A stretch of DNA of 64,000 nt from Morinoia aosen (Eukaryota > Arthropoda > Malacostraca > Amphipoda > Talitridae): contig CM059562.1 in assembly GCA_030386875.1 (NCBI GenBank), positions 26,839,000 to 26,902,999 of the forward strand, given 5' to 3'. The notes under the pieces were generated by a model. That model saw nothing but the letters and a program-made list of their open reading frames with translations, was not told where the DNA came from and did no database searches. Each line of letters opens with the position of its first letter. Within the stretch, counting starts at the first letter, position 1. Positions 11,501-24,599 of this stretch are shown in pieces. Position numbers and translations under genes: made by a program.

Positions 11501-13480
11501 ACATTTGCAAACACGCAAAGACAGTCATATTTTGAGACACTAAAACGCACTGCAACCGCATACTTGTTCTTAAGATATCGATCCGTGGTAAGTTCTTCAA
11601 TATTTTCAAGCGATCTCCACTGATTTACGGTGTGATTACTGACAGTATTTATAGGCATTTTCCTGCGACAAATTATTCTTTTTCAGACAAACCAGTAGTT
11701 GTAGTGAAAATGCTACTGACGTTGATTTGCTCCGTCACGTCACCACACAAAAAGAATAAAGTTTGCATTCCATATACTAAATTTTGGTTTCCTACACTCT
11801 GTTGTCCTTATTGTTCAGTAACAGTGAATGAAGGCTAAGAACTGTATACCCTAGAATCTCTCGATTCGTTGACTTGCTGTTATTTCAAGGCATCGCAAGT
11901 TATGTCATAACGGAATTCTTATCGGAGTTTGCAAGGTTTAGGAAAAGGGAAAAATTAAGATAATGAAAATATTCAAACCATTCATGACATCAGAGTTCTC
12001 ATTCACAACTGTCGAAGTAAATTTGCGTTAACTTTTTACGAGTCTGGCAAAAGTTAAATTGGAGATGATACACAAGTCTTGTAAAATGAGGTGTTTTGCC
12101 AAAAATTGAAGATAGTTACGACTCTCTTGATCATAAATTTGAGCTACGATTTTGATTCCCAAAATTGAAAGCCATGAACATAGCAGAACAGAACGAACAC
12201 AGAACAAGGTAATATTTGTGATTATCTTTAATTATCTGCTAAACGTTTTTCCGCAAGCCACCTGAAGACTCGAAATATTGTCTATAAGTTGCATTTATAA
12301 AATGGGTGCAGGATGAATGCTGAAATAATGTTACCATGGTAAATAATTCCCGTACAAAAGTGACCGGATTATTGCTAATCGGTCTAAGCTACTTGGAGGT
12401 TAGTTTCTAAAAATATGCAGCATGTGTTGCATCCGCGGAATCAGCAGGAACTGACTGCATTTTGAGAGTATGGACATCAATCAGCTTGTGAACAGACAAC
12501 GTTGGATTATTATCGGTATGAATTAAAATAGGAATGTCACAAACAATGAGACAATTATGCGGATGCATTTCTGGCGAAATGTAAAGGAGTGAGGCGTTTA
12601 GAGGGGAAAACTACTGTAGTTCTATCACAAGGACGGCGTAATTTCATTCACGGGTATATAGTTGATCATAGATGCTTCAATTTACATTACGGTGATCTAC
12701 ATTTCAGCTTTTAGTGCAATTTTGACAGTAAGTTCATTCATTACTGTGTTGAGATCATGCCTTTCTATACATTCGACAAGGAGCATTAATAAAATATCTC
12801 TCAAGCACTGTTTTAATAATTTAAAATTTTCAACCCTTTGAACTCAATACTATGTGAAACATCTTTTACGACCGTGTAAATAGTTTATAATTATTATTAA
12901 AATTATTATAACAATTATTATAACGCAAGTTTTAATCTAATGAAATTTTAAGAAGGGTTATCTTGATGGAAAAATAAGTTTAACTTTGCATCAGTTTACC
13001 TCAAACTGAGGAATAAATTTTTATTTACTTTATGGCTCTTGTGAATTATACCGTAAGAGGTTAATCCGGTAATGCGAGCAACCACTGTATTTGAAAAAAA
13101 GTCAATTTTTCTCATAAAGAAAGCTGACGGGCTCAAACCAACCCTCGTACCTAATCGGTCAGGAAATGTCAGGTACGTCAGAGGCGCATTTTATAACGAC
13201 CATAAGTCAGGAGACTGTCTGAAACTTGCTGATAAGAATCCAAGTGTCTCGCTCGCTGAGGCTTGGCCGAAACTTTTCGCTAATTCTCGACACAATAAGT
13301 GGTTCTTTGAAGTAGAAAAACTAATTTTTTTGGTCAAACCACAACTTTCTGGAAAGACGAAATAAGTATGCTATTTAAAAAGAACTTTTGACAGATTTGA
13401 GGGTATTTTTATTTGAAAAGTGAGCTTATTTCAAGTTCATCACATGTATGACGCTAGGTCTTAGCCAAAACGCTTTCTCG
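8600..13480. other. AT-rich non-coding DNA
   Basis: No supported gene. A 97-codon plus-strand frame at 13072-13365 and a 60-codon one at 9931-10113 have no recognisable domain. The latter lies in a short GC-richer patch (9850-10110). There are small AT microsatellite stretches near 12885-12925 (ATT/TTA repeats). Confidence 0.45.
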
Positions 13481-13488
13481 AGACTGAT

Positions 13489-13574
13489 TATAAAAGGATA
13501 AGCCGTTTGTTTCCTTAAGGAAGGCGGAGAAGCAGAGCACGCAGAGTTAATCAGTCGGAGAGCAATATTGCTCT
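13489..13574 (+). promoter_or_regulatory. TATA box with downstream initiator-like motif
   Basis: TATAAAAGG at 13489-13497 matches the TATA consensus closely. TCAGTCGG, an insect initiator match, is at 13551-13558, but 62 bp from the TATA box rather than about 30, so the pair may not work together. A perfect 16-bp palindrome AGAGCAATATTGCTCT follows at 13559-13574. The next 300 bp are somewhat GC-richer and hold overlapping frames of 80-96 codons on both strands, none recognisable. Weak candidate. Confidence 0.2.
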
Positions 13575-13599
13575 GCATGGCTCGGTAACAAAGAACAAC

Positions 13600-16500
13600 T
13601 GTGTGACAGCACAGAAATAACCTGCAGTGACATATTTGTTTGTAATGAAGCAGGAATTAATCAGAGGCTCAGCAAGGACAGTGCAATGTGCCCTTGGCAG
13701 GCTCGGCAACCTTCCGCTGCAAAAATTGGCAGAAGCCTCACAGAGAAAGAGAGAGCAAAAAACGAGTAACCCTGGGCCGTACTTGTTGGTTGTTCTTGAG
13801 TCGAGCGAATACAAAGGAGTGGGATCACTTGACTGTAGTTTGCCTTCCGGCGAGAAAACTGAAAACTAGTGACGATGGTGACATCATTGTACAGTGGGCG
13901 GCTTTCAGGAAAATTCAGGATTTTACGAAAACTGACATGAATGATAACCAAGTAAATTCACGTATGATTTCCTGAGTCAGCTAAAGGAAAGTAATTTTTA
14001 AAATGGAGACTCAACTGTACAAGAAATCTGTTACAACGCAATTCTTAGTGTGACAGAAACAGGAAACTCATAAAATACCCATTCATTATCATTCATCAAT
14101 TGTTTCAGTTTCAGTTGAGTAATCGAGAAAAAAATCAAATAAGCTGCTGACCATAGTTGTTTCTTATTAGCTTTGCAATTATCAATCTTATCAATCGTAA
14201 TCTTATAATAAAGTTATTACACGAGCTTGTAACAAGTAGATTGAAAAAGCTCGTTTTGATTCTTCTTAGGCTTTTACATTTTTTGATTATATCGTTGGAT
14301 AAATACAGTGTGAAAAATTGCCAGCATAATATTAAATGACGTGTTACTGTAATGAAAAAAATAAGTTAAAATAAGAGCCCTAGAAAAAACCGTCACCGTC
14401 TGCAATAACCTCTGCTAGCGCCTCTTAGTTCGTACATAAATATGATAAAAATGCTTGCGAGATGAAATCAATGCGCATAGGATACTAGCGTTAGCTATGA
14501 AGGGTATGTATCAGGCAAAGAGTACTTTGAAATAAAAGGAGCGTGCTCGTCGAAGTCATGAGCTCAGTAAGCCTTCACTACGAACGTTACGGAATGAGAC
14601 ACTACGAATATGTTGCGGTAAGAAAACAGGTATCTGATCTGGACGTATTTTATGAATACTGTTTATAACACACTCTGAGAGTTCCCGTTATGTGGATACT
14701 TTTCGCATTAGAAAGTGGCAGGCATCTCAATGGAAGGAAGTTCAGTAATCAAAGATTTAAAATTTTTATTTTTAAAGTTTAAAGTTTAGAATTGTAACTG
14801 TCACGCTAAAAAATTATACTCATCGATAAAATACTATACCGAAAAAAGGCCTATCAGTTAGAAGAGAACCAGTGGTAGAGTGGTAGAGAAACGAGGTAGC
14901 TTTACTTATATATTGTTAATGTGTTCGCAGTCGCTCGTTTAAACTTGTGTCAAAGTTACCTTAAAGCAGGATGCATTATTTCAACTGTAGCTGCTGTTTG
15001 TAGTTTCGTCAAATTTGTTTGTTATGTCCTCTTTGAAATTAGAACTGATGTATCCTAATAATAATTATTAGTATCTGAGCGTGAGATTATTTTGCGTACC
15101 AGCTAACTTAGTGATTCTATCTGAGTTTTGACCACGACAGTAAGCAGTGAGAATTACGTTAAATCTATGTGCTTAAATAGTATTCATCTATTGTAGATTC
15201 TGCATTGCCATATTGATTATTTTTTTAACTAATATGAGCCTCACTGTAAATTGGGCCTAACTAGATAGGCAAGACTAGATCGGCTCTACAGACGTACTCG
15301 TACATACATAGTGTTAAAGACATGCGCCTGAGGCTGATAGCTCAATGCTCGGGCGGCTTGCTACAAGGATAAGGTGAAAAAATACTTACGCATAAGAGAG
15401 TAAAGAAAATACAATAAAAAAGAAAGTTTCTTTATATATGACGGGTTTTAAAATCTCTTTGAGCAACGGGAAGTTCAAACTTTTGCGTGTTGAGTTTAAC
15501 ATCAGCAGCATTAGCGTGGTCGAAAGGTGAATAATTCACTTAAGAAAAATCTTGTGTGAAAATAATTTACTACAAAACTACCAAATGCAATCAAAGAAAT
15601 TAGAGTTCGCCAGTGAGCAAACACTCGTAAAATGTTCTAAAGCAGGACCGTAGGCCAAGTACTACACTTGTAGAGCCCACGAATTTGTTTATGTTCAGTT
15701 CTAGCGGCCGAGTCGGTCCTAATCTAGCTTAACATTCTTGAATAGTTAAATGCATTATTTTAACAGTTTTGAACTAGAATCAGCTTAAATCATCAGCTAT
15801 GGAGTATCAAAACGTTATCCAGATCGTATGCTAATATGGGGTAAAAAAGAATGACTTATTATTTAATCTGAATCACATTCCTAAATTTTATATGAGCTTT
15901 CCGACGGACAAACTATTAACATTGATGGAGGCATTCAATACAGGTTTTCTAACATTGAACGAATTGTGGTGATGAAAAAAATGTGTATACTTGGGAAGCC
16001 CTCAAATGTTTATCAACTGGCGAATACATTTGAAAATATTTAATAATACCTATTGGGCGCAATCATGATTAGAAATAAATTGGAAACGACGTGTAATGTA
16101 ACTATAACCATTTTACCACGGCATTAATTCGTGCTATTCGGTAATGAACGCATTTTTTTCATTGATAGAGCACTTACATTTCGCTCGCGTCAAAACTTTC
16201 CACACTTGCATGTTCTCAACAGACGCCCAGCCACAAAATCTTCCAATACATGTTCGTTTTTTTCTTGAGAGGTAAAGCATACGCTTACGTACGGCACACT
16301 TGTTTAAAGATTGCACACTGTTGTTTTCTGCATCAATTGAACAATCATAACAACAATCGAGAACCATAATGTCGTAAAATATGCAAGCATTATTCCCATA
16401 AAAAAGTTCTCGGCCTTCATTCAAAAAGCCCTAACTGGGGGACAGTGGATTACTTATTTAAATTTAGGAGTTCGGCTATTTTCTACTGGACATTGAAGAG

Positions 16501-19500
16501 TGAAAAGAATTCATATTTAGACGGATCTTACTCGGTAAAAATATAATTACTGAAAAACAAAAACAATTCAACTCTGTCCCTCACCTTGGTGAGGAACATC
16601 TCATGACATGAGCGTCTTTGTGAGTCAAGATGACAACCTTGACGTACGAAACCGTCAACGCTCGCTCATGCTGCCAGTGAGCAATACAGCATATCTTCGG
16701 GCAGCGTACTGACGCACGGTGTGCTAACGCATTCCTATAGATATTTGACGGACCCACCTTGTTGCTGGAGACTATCCACTTTTTATCCTCAGCTATTTGA
16801 ATCTATAAGATAAAATTTTGCTCCATTTTATTCTATCAAAATAGGCATTTCAGGGCCAAATGAATCTCAACGGTATGAATCTGTAAATGTTGAGCGTTAA
16901 AAGTGACGAACATGGATACAATGCATGTATAGCAATCTTTTTAGGCGATTAAGTTCATAATTTCAAATGCATGTTTCCAAGCAGTAAAACATTATAAAAA
17001 AATGTGCTACAATTTCAAAACATGTAACAACTTGTACCTGCTAGCTAAAAGCCTTACTTGAGTCATGTGCATGATAATATAGCTATAGGAATGAAGATAT
17101 CAGTAGAAAATCCTCGTAAACGAAACAGCATATCTCGGTGAGTTTCATAATAACATGTGATATGAAAAGGATGGAATTCAGTTTTGAGCTCTAACTTAGC
17201 CTCATAATCGAAGGCATGCGTGAAGGAGAGAGCTCACGGACATAAATCCTAGATTGAGTTAAGTTAAGACAATATAGGTTTCTTGAGTCTAAGGATTGTA
17301 AGTTTAAGCATCTGAATCAATTGTACTTATGATGAACTTTTAGTGATTCTACTATAATAAGTGGTTGTCTGTAAAGAAGACTTGTGAGTAAACATGAAAT
17401 AGAAGTACAAAATAGTTAACAATAAGTTTAGTTGCACTTTTCGACCTTAATTAATACTTTAGCCTGATATACACATGTTTTGATAGGCGACAAAGCTCAA
17501 AATCGAAATGCTCTTCTACTTATTGTTATATGTAAGAATTTAGAATTAGGAAATGTGATTCACAATGTTCTCTTCGTGGGAGATTTTATCATGTATTTGA
17601 TATAATACATACGCTCTCACTCAGTATGCACTTTGGTTATAAAAACATAAATTGAGGTGCTAAGATCTGACATTGAGTATAAATGTAAAGTTCTTACGTC
17701 ATTTCATGACATCAGTGTTTGAACTGCTGACTGACACTCACCGCTGCCAGTTATAATTCAAAACAATGATTATTATTCTTAGCATAGCTTTGATTTATGA
17801 TTCGTCGAGGGTCTGTCACCTTCAGTGTCAACTAAAATGTTTTACTTTGCAGATAATGTTTGCCGTGAATCAATCTTTTGTTTATGGTCGAATTGACGTT
17901 GTCAAAAACTAAAACAATTTCTCATTAAATCTGTGACGTAGATTTTTACTATTCTGACCCTAGCAGTTAAGAGTGATTAATGATTCATATTATTGAGCGC
18001 ACTATCTAACTTCAACATTCACAAAGAACTATCTCATTTCTTTTTACAATTTTCAATTTACGAAGAGTGTAGGACTTAGTCATGTTCTTTAAATTTAAAA
18101 TAATAGGTAGAATTGATTTTTTCAAGCGCAGTTGTTAATGATCAAAAAATTGACGATGCAGATACGTAGCAGAATTTAGGTATAGTTATAATACGTGTAA
18201 TACAGTCGATACGCTTAATTATTTTACTCACGCAATTTTAATTTTAATAATGAAAGTTTCACGTGGAATTTTTATCACCACGGATTGTTGGAAACAATTC
18301 AAGGTGATCAAGCAAAGATGCAATTTTAAGAATTTGATAAACTGAGTAATTTAACTACTGAGAGTTACACGTAGTTTCTACGCACTGGACCTATGACTTC
18401 ATCTACTTCAGAAGAATATTTCCATCAAAGAAGTAAAAGCTCCTTTTGCAGCGAAAATTTTATGTTATTCTTTCCTCCGCATCAAGAATCAAGAGCCGGG
18501 TCTTTTATGCGCACTTTCTACCGTAACCAAGCCTAGAAATCTAAACAATACCGGTAAAGTTTGTGAAGGCAACAAGACGATTTCATCAATTCTAAGATTT
18601 TTACCATCAGCATGCTCTGCGAATCACAAAAAATTCGAAAATACTGCTAGTCTTGTAATCTCCAGCATCGCATACCGAGTTGTTTCAGAAGTCTGCTGGA
18701 ATTTGCATGGGATAGAGCAAGTTGTTTCGTAATATTTTCTTGTAAATTAACAAACACAAACAGACCATACGAACCATGCAAGCATTTGACAGATTTTGAA
18801 AACATTGGAGTGACCTGACTTTTGATCTTGCGCTAACAGAACATGTTATAATCTCAGAAGCATAAATTCGTTCACCAAACTGCGGCTCAAATGAATGAAA
18901 CAACATTGGTGCAGGCTCGTCATTACGTTTATCTCGAGACGTAAAAACATCGCAAGCCATCGCTAGCCAGCAAAAATTCCACAAAGGCTATTATAGGACC
19001 TCAAATATTGCAAAGAAGCATTCAAAATATCGTATCATAACCATATCGTATGGTATCGTATAACATAACCATATCTTTCCTTATTGCAACCAGAAATGTT
19101 CTCGAGTCGCGAAAAGTTACCGCAAGTCTGATTGTTTGAGTTTTGAATGCGCAACGGTTTCTTCCCAGCAACAATGATCATGCATCCTTTCGTTCATTTT
19201 TCAATGATAGTTCCGGGAGTCAGTATTTTTCCAATTCATTTCATTACTGAAATTTTAAAGATTGACATCTTTATAGATAATTAATTGTAATACTCCTTTT
19301 CAATCATAATTTCTGCTCATGTTCGTTGATGGTAACTCCGTTCTTCGTAATAATATGTCGGTGGCAAAGGCATTCATTTTGGTTTTCAGAAAAACGACGG
19401 AGAGTTTTCATATCTTGCGTAAGCACGTCATCAATCTCTGAGAAAACACAGGCTGTTCGCATTCACCGCTTGCACATCAGAAATAAGAAAACACTGTTGA

Positions 19501-21940
19501 GTGACGAGGTTTCGTGCGCTGTTTTCTGAGACTAAACTAAAGTTTATGCGTCGACTAAACTGGTGTGATTCTGCGTTAATGTTGATGCAAAGTGACGTGG
19601 GTAAAAGAATGAAGAAATGATTTTTTTTTCTTGCGGAGGAGCGCCACACGAGACTGCTGACGCCCTCACGGCTGTCACACGAGTCCGCGCAACATCTAAG
19701 CTCCTCTAGTGAAGCACAGTCGCAAACTCTGAATAATTTTGGGTCATAGTTCAAAAGTATTTTCGATTGGATCATTCCGTTTAGAAGTTAGTTTCAAGAA
19801 TATTCTTCAGCTGATGGAAATCACTTTTGACGATAAAAACGTGGCACGAGCGCCTAATTTAATCAAAATTGCAATTGGTAAACCGTCTAAATCGGAATTG
19901 TTATTTTTACTTTCATTATCCAACCTGTTAAAGTGATTTCTCTCTTTCTTAATTCATAATTCAGAAAATTTCTACTGGATTTTATTGAATTTGTTTTTCA
20001 GCTAGCATTCCTATGGCGCACCACCAGAAATGTTAGACAGGGGTTTCGAGTAACGAGAATGACGCATTGACAGCTGTTTTTGAATGTGGAACTAGAATAC
20101 AGAAAACATTTCATACAATATAAAATTTTAGGTGACATGATAAAAAACATATTCTCGTCGCTTATTGTGAAAAATGCGTAGTAAATGTTTAGCATCTATG
20201 CGATTTTAACTGCCTAGTGAACCCATTAGGGAACTGAAGGGCGGGCGTTTTTGGAAGGCAGTTCGTGCTGACACCACGTGCAAATATTTTGTGTATTAAA
20301 GCTCAATAAAATTACAAAAGCTAGCGGTACCGACATTGTCAGCACCTAAACGCTGCTGGTACAAGCCTCAAAATTGACGAATGAACTTTTATAAATTTTC
20401 AACATTCTAAAAGGGAAAGAGAGAAAAACATCTAATATTATTGTTGTACCTGGTACGCCGCTGATGCGTTGAGAAAGCATATCTTGCTGCTCAGTAATTA
20501 TCTAGCCTATAGCTTTCATGATACACTAATATAGCTCATTTGACTGCAATGTCTTCAAAACGATAATCGTCCGAAAAATGTTGCACAGTGAGTTTACTAT
20601 TTGTTGCAGGTTACTAGCTGTCATGACGTTAAGTATTTTCATCTTAAAATGCAAGAAATTCTAGTCTGAAGATTAAAGCTATACGTTCTAATTGAAGGTA
20701 CCAAGAAATGGTTATCTGTTCTTACAAGAGAAAGTCATATTGCCTTCAATTACAAAAAATGCTCAGCGTTGGTAAACCGAAACATTCCCCGATCTCAATA
20801 TATTTACCATGATTTCCCGCGCAATCATATCAACTTTAGATTTGTTAGTAATAAAAGATCACACTAAATACACAAAAACTGGAATACCAAGCCGTTGACA
20901 AGAACATTGTTTGAGCTACAGTTAAATAAATAGGAAGGAATGTCAAAAACAATACTTCCTCTCGCCGAAATATTACAGAGACCCTAATTATCAAGTAATA
21001 TCAAGTTAGCAAAGAATAAATACAATTTTATAGATGAAATTGTTCACATTCGTTTATGAAGCGCTTTGACTTAGTCGGAGATTAGAAGGCGGAGATTACG
21101 GCGCGCTTGGCAAAACATTTCAACAGCAAATAAGAAAAGGACAGCCTCAGGGAAAACCAATGGGAACGTTAGAGGGAAGTCTAGGAGGACGCTCAAGAAG
21201 CCCGTGAGAACACGATTGGTCTCACAAAGAAAAGGGGGAGTACAGCTTTTGAACGGAGGGACAGAGCTGATGTGAGGCGATCAGTCTGACGCGGTGCATC
21301 ATCATAGAAAGAAGTACGTGTAACCAAGTGTCATACTGGAAAAGAATTTTGAAAAATATAAGTGAAAATATTGAATATATTGAACGTATAGAGGAAGTTG
21401 AATAAGTTGTTTTGAGCCCGTAAATTAAAATGAAATTAAAAAAATGTCACGTCTATTTTCCAGAAATGAAAACATCGTAACCAAACTGTGCAGTATATGA
21501 AGTAATAATTTGAACGACAGTTGGGCGGGCAGGGCGGTCGTCGCAGATGTCTAACGTGATTGGAGGTTACGCGCTAGAAGTCAGAAGTGGAGATTTGGAA
21601 GGTGGTCGTCATAAATTTTTTGAACTGAGAATCACTTGTGGAGACTGAACTGGATTCGTGCCTTTGAGAAGGAACGTGTGAACGAACGTTATGACCACAT
21701 CTGTACTGCTGAACGCCACAATAATTGAGGGGTATTCTGTCATATTCATGTGTGGGAAAGTGAGGGAAGGGCTGGCCGGCCAGATTTACTGGGATATCAA
21801 TTGTGTGTAATTCAGTAGGGTAGGCTTTGAGGCAGGTTGTAAAATTGAACTGGGTTCTAATGACATGTTCATGGATTGTGAGTCAATGTTATCGTATTGT
21901 ATCAATTCTGCCGTAATTATAAATTCATGTTGAATTCATA
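13600..21940. other. AT-rich non-coding DNA
   Basis: No gene, RNA gene or mobile element recognised. Several frames of 65-114 codons occur on either strand with no domain-like sequence. Short local repeats are seen, for example an ATATCGTAT-type cluster at 19028-19075. Bases 21060-21300 and 21500-21700 are G-richer on the plus strand but show no coding structure I can defend. Confidence 0.45.
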
Positions 21941-21945
21941 TGGCG

Positions 21946-22108
21946 TATATAAATATCCGTCAATGCAAAGGCAGCTCATCGATACAGGTGCGCACAGAAT
22001 CGCGCGGATGTAAGTCGTGTATCAACTAATCGGTGAGTACCTTTTCTTTTTTAGTATATGTGCGGTGATTGCCGATTATTATTCATTTAATTTGTGTTGT
22101 GTATATAG
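21946..22108 (+). promoter_or_regulatory. TATA promoter, short first exon and 76-bp intron (candidate)
   Basis: TATATAAATA at 21946-21955 is followed about 30 bp later by CTCATC, a weak initiator. A non-coding first exon would then run to 22032 and end at CG/GTGAGT, a near-perfect splice donor. An acceptor ending TTGTGTTGTGTATATAG is at 22108, giving a 76-bp intron, typical of insects. The second exon would carry a 16-codon ORF beginning at ATG 22118 and lead into the CAG-repeat ORF downstream. The parts are ordered sensibly, but each alone could arise by chance. Confidence 0.35.
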
Positions 22109-22421
22109 CCTGGAGGTATGCCATTCCTCTATTCCGAGAACCTGATCTTCTTGTTAATGAATTGTTAACAAGGAGGTGAAGGGACCATTTCTCGTGACAC
22201 ACGCGGTGAAGCAGCATGCGCTGAGGCAGCAACATTAGGTGAGCCGGCCAAGATATGTGCTCAACGTGAAGCATTTCATAAGACAGTGGACGCATTAGAA
22301 ACAATAAATAACGGCATATGGTGCTGAATGTATAGAACACACAGTTCCGTTGAGAACAGTAAATGCCTTACAGGAACTATTAGACAGAGAACGAAACGTG
22401 CTGACGCATTAGGAGTGCTGT

Positions 22422-22726
22422 ATGACGCGTGCTCGAAAAAGATTGCCTGACACAGATGAGAAAATTTTAAGTTTACAGTTTTGTGTGCAATCGAAGCAAC
22501 GGAGAGCGCTAAGCACACAACAGAGGCCGCTAAGCACACAACAGAGCAGCAGCAGCAGCAGCAGCAGCAGTACCAACAGCAGCAGCAGCAGCAGCAGCGA
22601 GGGCGGCTCAGGCCTGCACCCTCACTTGGCACGCTGCCTCTTCTGGCACCTGTCGCCTCTGGTGATATTAAGAACATTCTTCTGAAGAAAAACATTAATG
22701 TCGTATTGAAGAATGCTCGTGCATGA
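22422..22726 (+). CDS. CAG-repeat ORF (poly-Ser or poly-Gln depending on frame), doubtful
   Basis: Not recognised. Two plus-strand frames cover a trinucleotide repeat. The frame with a true ATG (22422-22685, 87 residues) reads the CAG tract as serine. The alternative frame (22481-22726, 81 residues, only a TTG at its start) reads it as Q8-Y-Q8, preceded by a duplicated heptad SAKHTTE/AAKHTTE and followed by PAPSLGTLPLLAPVASG. The heptad duplication and the glutamine reading make that frame look more protein-like, but it would need splicing for a start; a possible acceptor, TTTACAG, lies near 22480. Upstream bases 22109-22420 also contain short open stretches. It could be a small spliced gene driven from the promoter candidate at 21946, or simply a microsatellite in non-coding DNA. 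Confidence 0.22.
22547..22597 (+). repeat. (CAG)n trinucleotide repeat
   Basis: Eight CAG units at 22547-22570, then TACCAA, then seven more CAG units at 22577-22597. It is immediately preceded by a 21-bp tandem duplication (about 22504-22545). Its complement creates a 180-codon antisense frame rich in cysteine that is an artefact of the repeat. Confidence 0.9.
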
Positions 22727-22729
22727 CAG

Positions 22730-24065
22730 TATTGGGGCCATGAATGAATTTTTGTGGCTGCACAGGGCTCACATTTGACGAGCAATGAACTGACAAGTTT
22801 TTTGAACTCGTAGCTCAAATTGAAAACAACTTATACTGCGTCACATTAATATGATATTGATGATACAACACTGGTAGTTGATTTCAAAAACGTTTAATGC
22901 GCATGTGATGATGTTAATATCATTCTTAATACTATCATTTTGATCTTTAAGCGAGCACCGATGTTTTGCTGACTTAAACTGGGTCAGTAATTCTGCAAAA
23001 GTATCGTCAGAACTGGTGACAAAATATCGTATTTCTGTATAAAAAATCCTGTGAAAAGAAGCAAAGAAAGTTGGGTTTGTGTGGTTGGAATTGTAACAGA
23101 CTCTAAGATGTTATCAAGTCGTAGCATGAGTTGAGTCCGCATTGTCGTGCTGATGGATGACACCTTTCAAATGACCAAAGCTGGGCGCTCATTTTTTTTA
23201 AAGCGTTATTTAGTCTTTGGAGCAGCTGGAAATAAAATTCTGTAGGACTGTTTGATTGTTTTTAAGAAGCTCGTAATACAAGATTCCTATCATATCATAT
23301 CGCTAAACGAACAGCAAAACCTTTTTCGGATGGAATTCTGTTTTTGGTTGTGATTGTTGTCTTGCACGTCGACCTAGCTATCGATGTTAATGTTTAATAT
23401 TGCTGTACATAATCCACTTTTCATCTTCAGTAAGAAACCTATTAAAAAATGTGTTTGCAATTCACGGGAAAGCAAAGATGCGCATGTGTTCGGTTGATGG
23501 CTCCATATTAAAAAATGATTAAATATCCACAAGTATTTCACTGCAAAGTGTATGGAAGACCCTAATGAACTATTTACCTCGCGGAATAGATCACAAATTT
23601 ATACCTTTCTCTGTAATACAAGTTAAAAGTTACCACATAAAAACGGCCTGGACTTATGGTAAGACCAATAGTTGTGTACAGGCCAGAATGTGGCACGTGT
23701 GTTCTAAAAAAGTTTTCCTCGTTGCATGCTTTGATAATTGAAATAGTAGATGAAAATACAATACTGGTTTATCGCTCTATTTTACTACAGCATTATGCTT
23801 ACAATCATGTGAATTTTTAATTTCTTATCAAAGGACTAAGGAAGCGCCAGTTCGAGTAGTGAAGTTTCCCACTGAATCGCTCTTGTCCATCTTTTACGTT
23901 TTCTATGGACTTATGAAAATCTCTCACTTTGGCAAAGCAGGGAGAAGGTTTTCAAATATTTCACGTAGTAGCAGCGATACAACCGGCTGTAAAAGTTTAT
24001 TTGTCAATCTGGCTACCCTACGTTTTATCCTCAAACTCAAACCTCAAGTTTTAGATGAAAAAATT
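22730..24065. other. Non-coding DNA
   Basis: No supported feature. A 74-codon plus-strand frame at 23859-24083 ends in the tandem duplication that follows and has no recognisable domain. Confidence 0.45.
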
Positions 24066-24069
24066 CAAG

Positions 24070-24281
24070 CTCGAGAATTTTAGTAAGAAAAAAGCTTATT
24101 GTAGCCAAGTGACAGGTGAGCTTTTACTGCTAGCTCTACCACTACAATATCGGAAAATATGTGAGGATACTAGAACTCGAGGATTTTAGCCGGCAAAAAA
24201 GCAGAACTTATAGAGGTCAAGTGGTCAGACTAGCTTTTAGAGCTGGTCCTACCGCTATGAAAAGGTAAAATATTTGAATAT
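24070..24281 (+). repeat. Diverged 106-bp tandem duplication
   Basis: Two adjacent copies of a segment of about 106 bp. Copy 1 begins CTCGAGAATTTTAG at 24070 and copy 2 begins CTCGAGGATTTTAG at 24176. Both then contain an AAAAAAGC run, a GCCAAGTG/GTCAAGTG block, AGCTTTTA, and CTACCAC/CTACCGC at matching offsets. Divergence between copies is substantial, so the duplication is old. Confidence 0.7.
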
Positions 24282-24418
24282 CCACCCCCATTTGTGGAAT
24301 CCAACCAGAAACGTTCTCATTTAGAAAACAACACTTAGCATTATGTGACGGAGAAGATATTAGTATTTAAGTCTCATTTGATAAAGAAGACACTTATTAG
24401 GCATTTAAACTGAGCGAA

Positions 24419-24589
24419 ATGCCAAAAATTTCCATTGGCTTAGAAAGATTGGTGTGTAGGAGCGAACACTTGCGGAGCGTTCGACTCAAGTGGAGAGCAC
24501 TGCAAGAATCTCTTCTGGATCGCCTCGTGAAGAGATGGCGGTGTGTCAACACCCTCTCTGCGGCTGTCAGTGCCGTGATTAAGTCGTAA
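24419..24589 (+). CDS. 56-residue ORF with cationic amphipathic character (candidate sORF)
   Basis: Not recognised. ATG 24419-24421 opens a 56-codon frame ending TAA at 24587-24589. Residues 14-44 are rich in Arg, Lys, Trp and Leu (for example VRLKWRALQESLLDRLVKRW) and could form an amphipathic helix. The tail is small and hydrophobic (LSAAVSAVIKS). Its 24450-24590 part is clearly GC-richer than the flanks, as coding DNA often is here. The complementary strand is also open in one frame, which lowers confidence. It could be a small peptide, part of an exon, or chance. No promoter or splice signal was convincingly linked to it. Confidence 0.25.
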   Translation: MPKISIGLERLVCRSEHLRSVRLKWRALQESLLDRLVKRWRCVNTLSAAVSAVIKS

Positions 24590-24599
24590 GAGGTTCATC

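Noticed and set aside
13559..13574. Perfect 16-bp palindrome AGAGCAATATTGCTCT (and another at 62171-62186)
   Set aside because: About one perfect 16-bp palindrome is expected by chance in 64 kb, so two are not meaningful on their own.
22276..22818. 180-codon minus-strand frame with a long cysteine tract
   Set aside because: It is the complement of the CAG repeat, whose periodicity keeps all frames open; the rest has no protein-like features.
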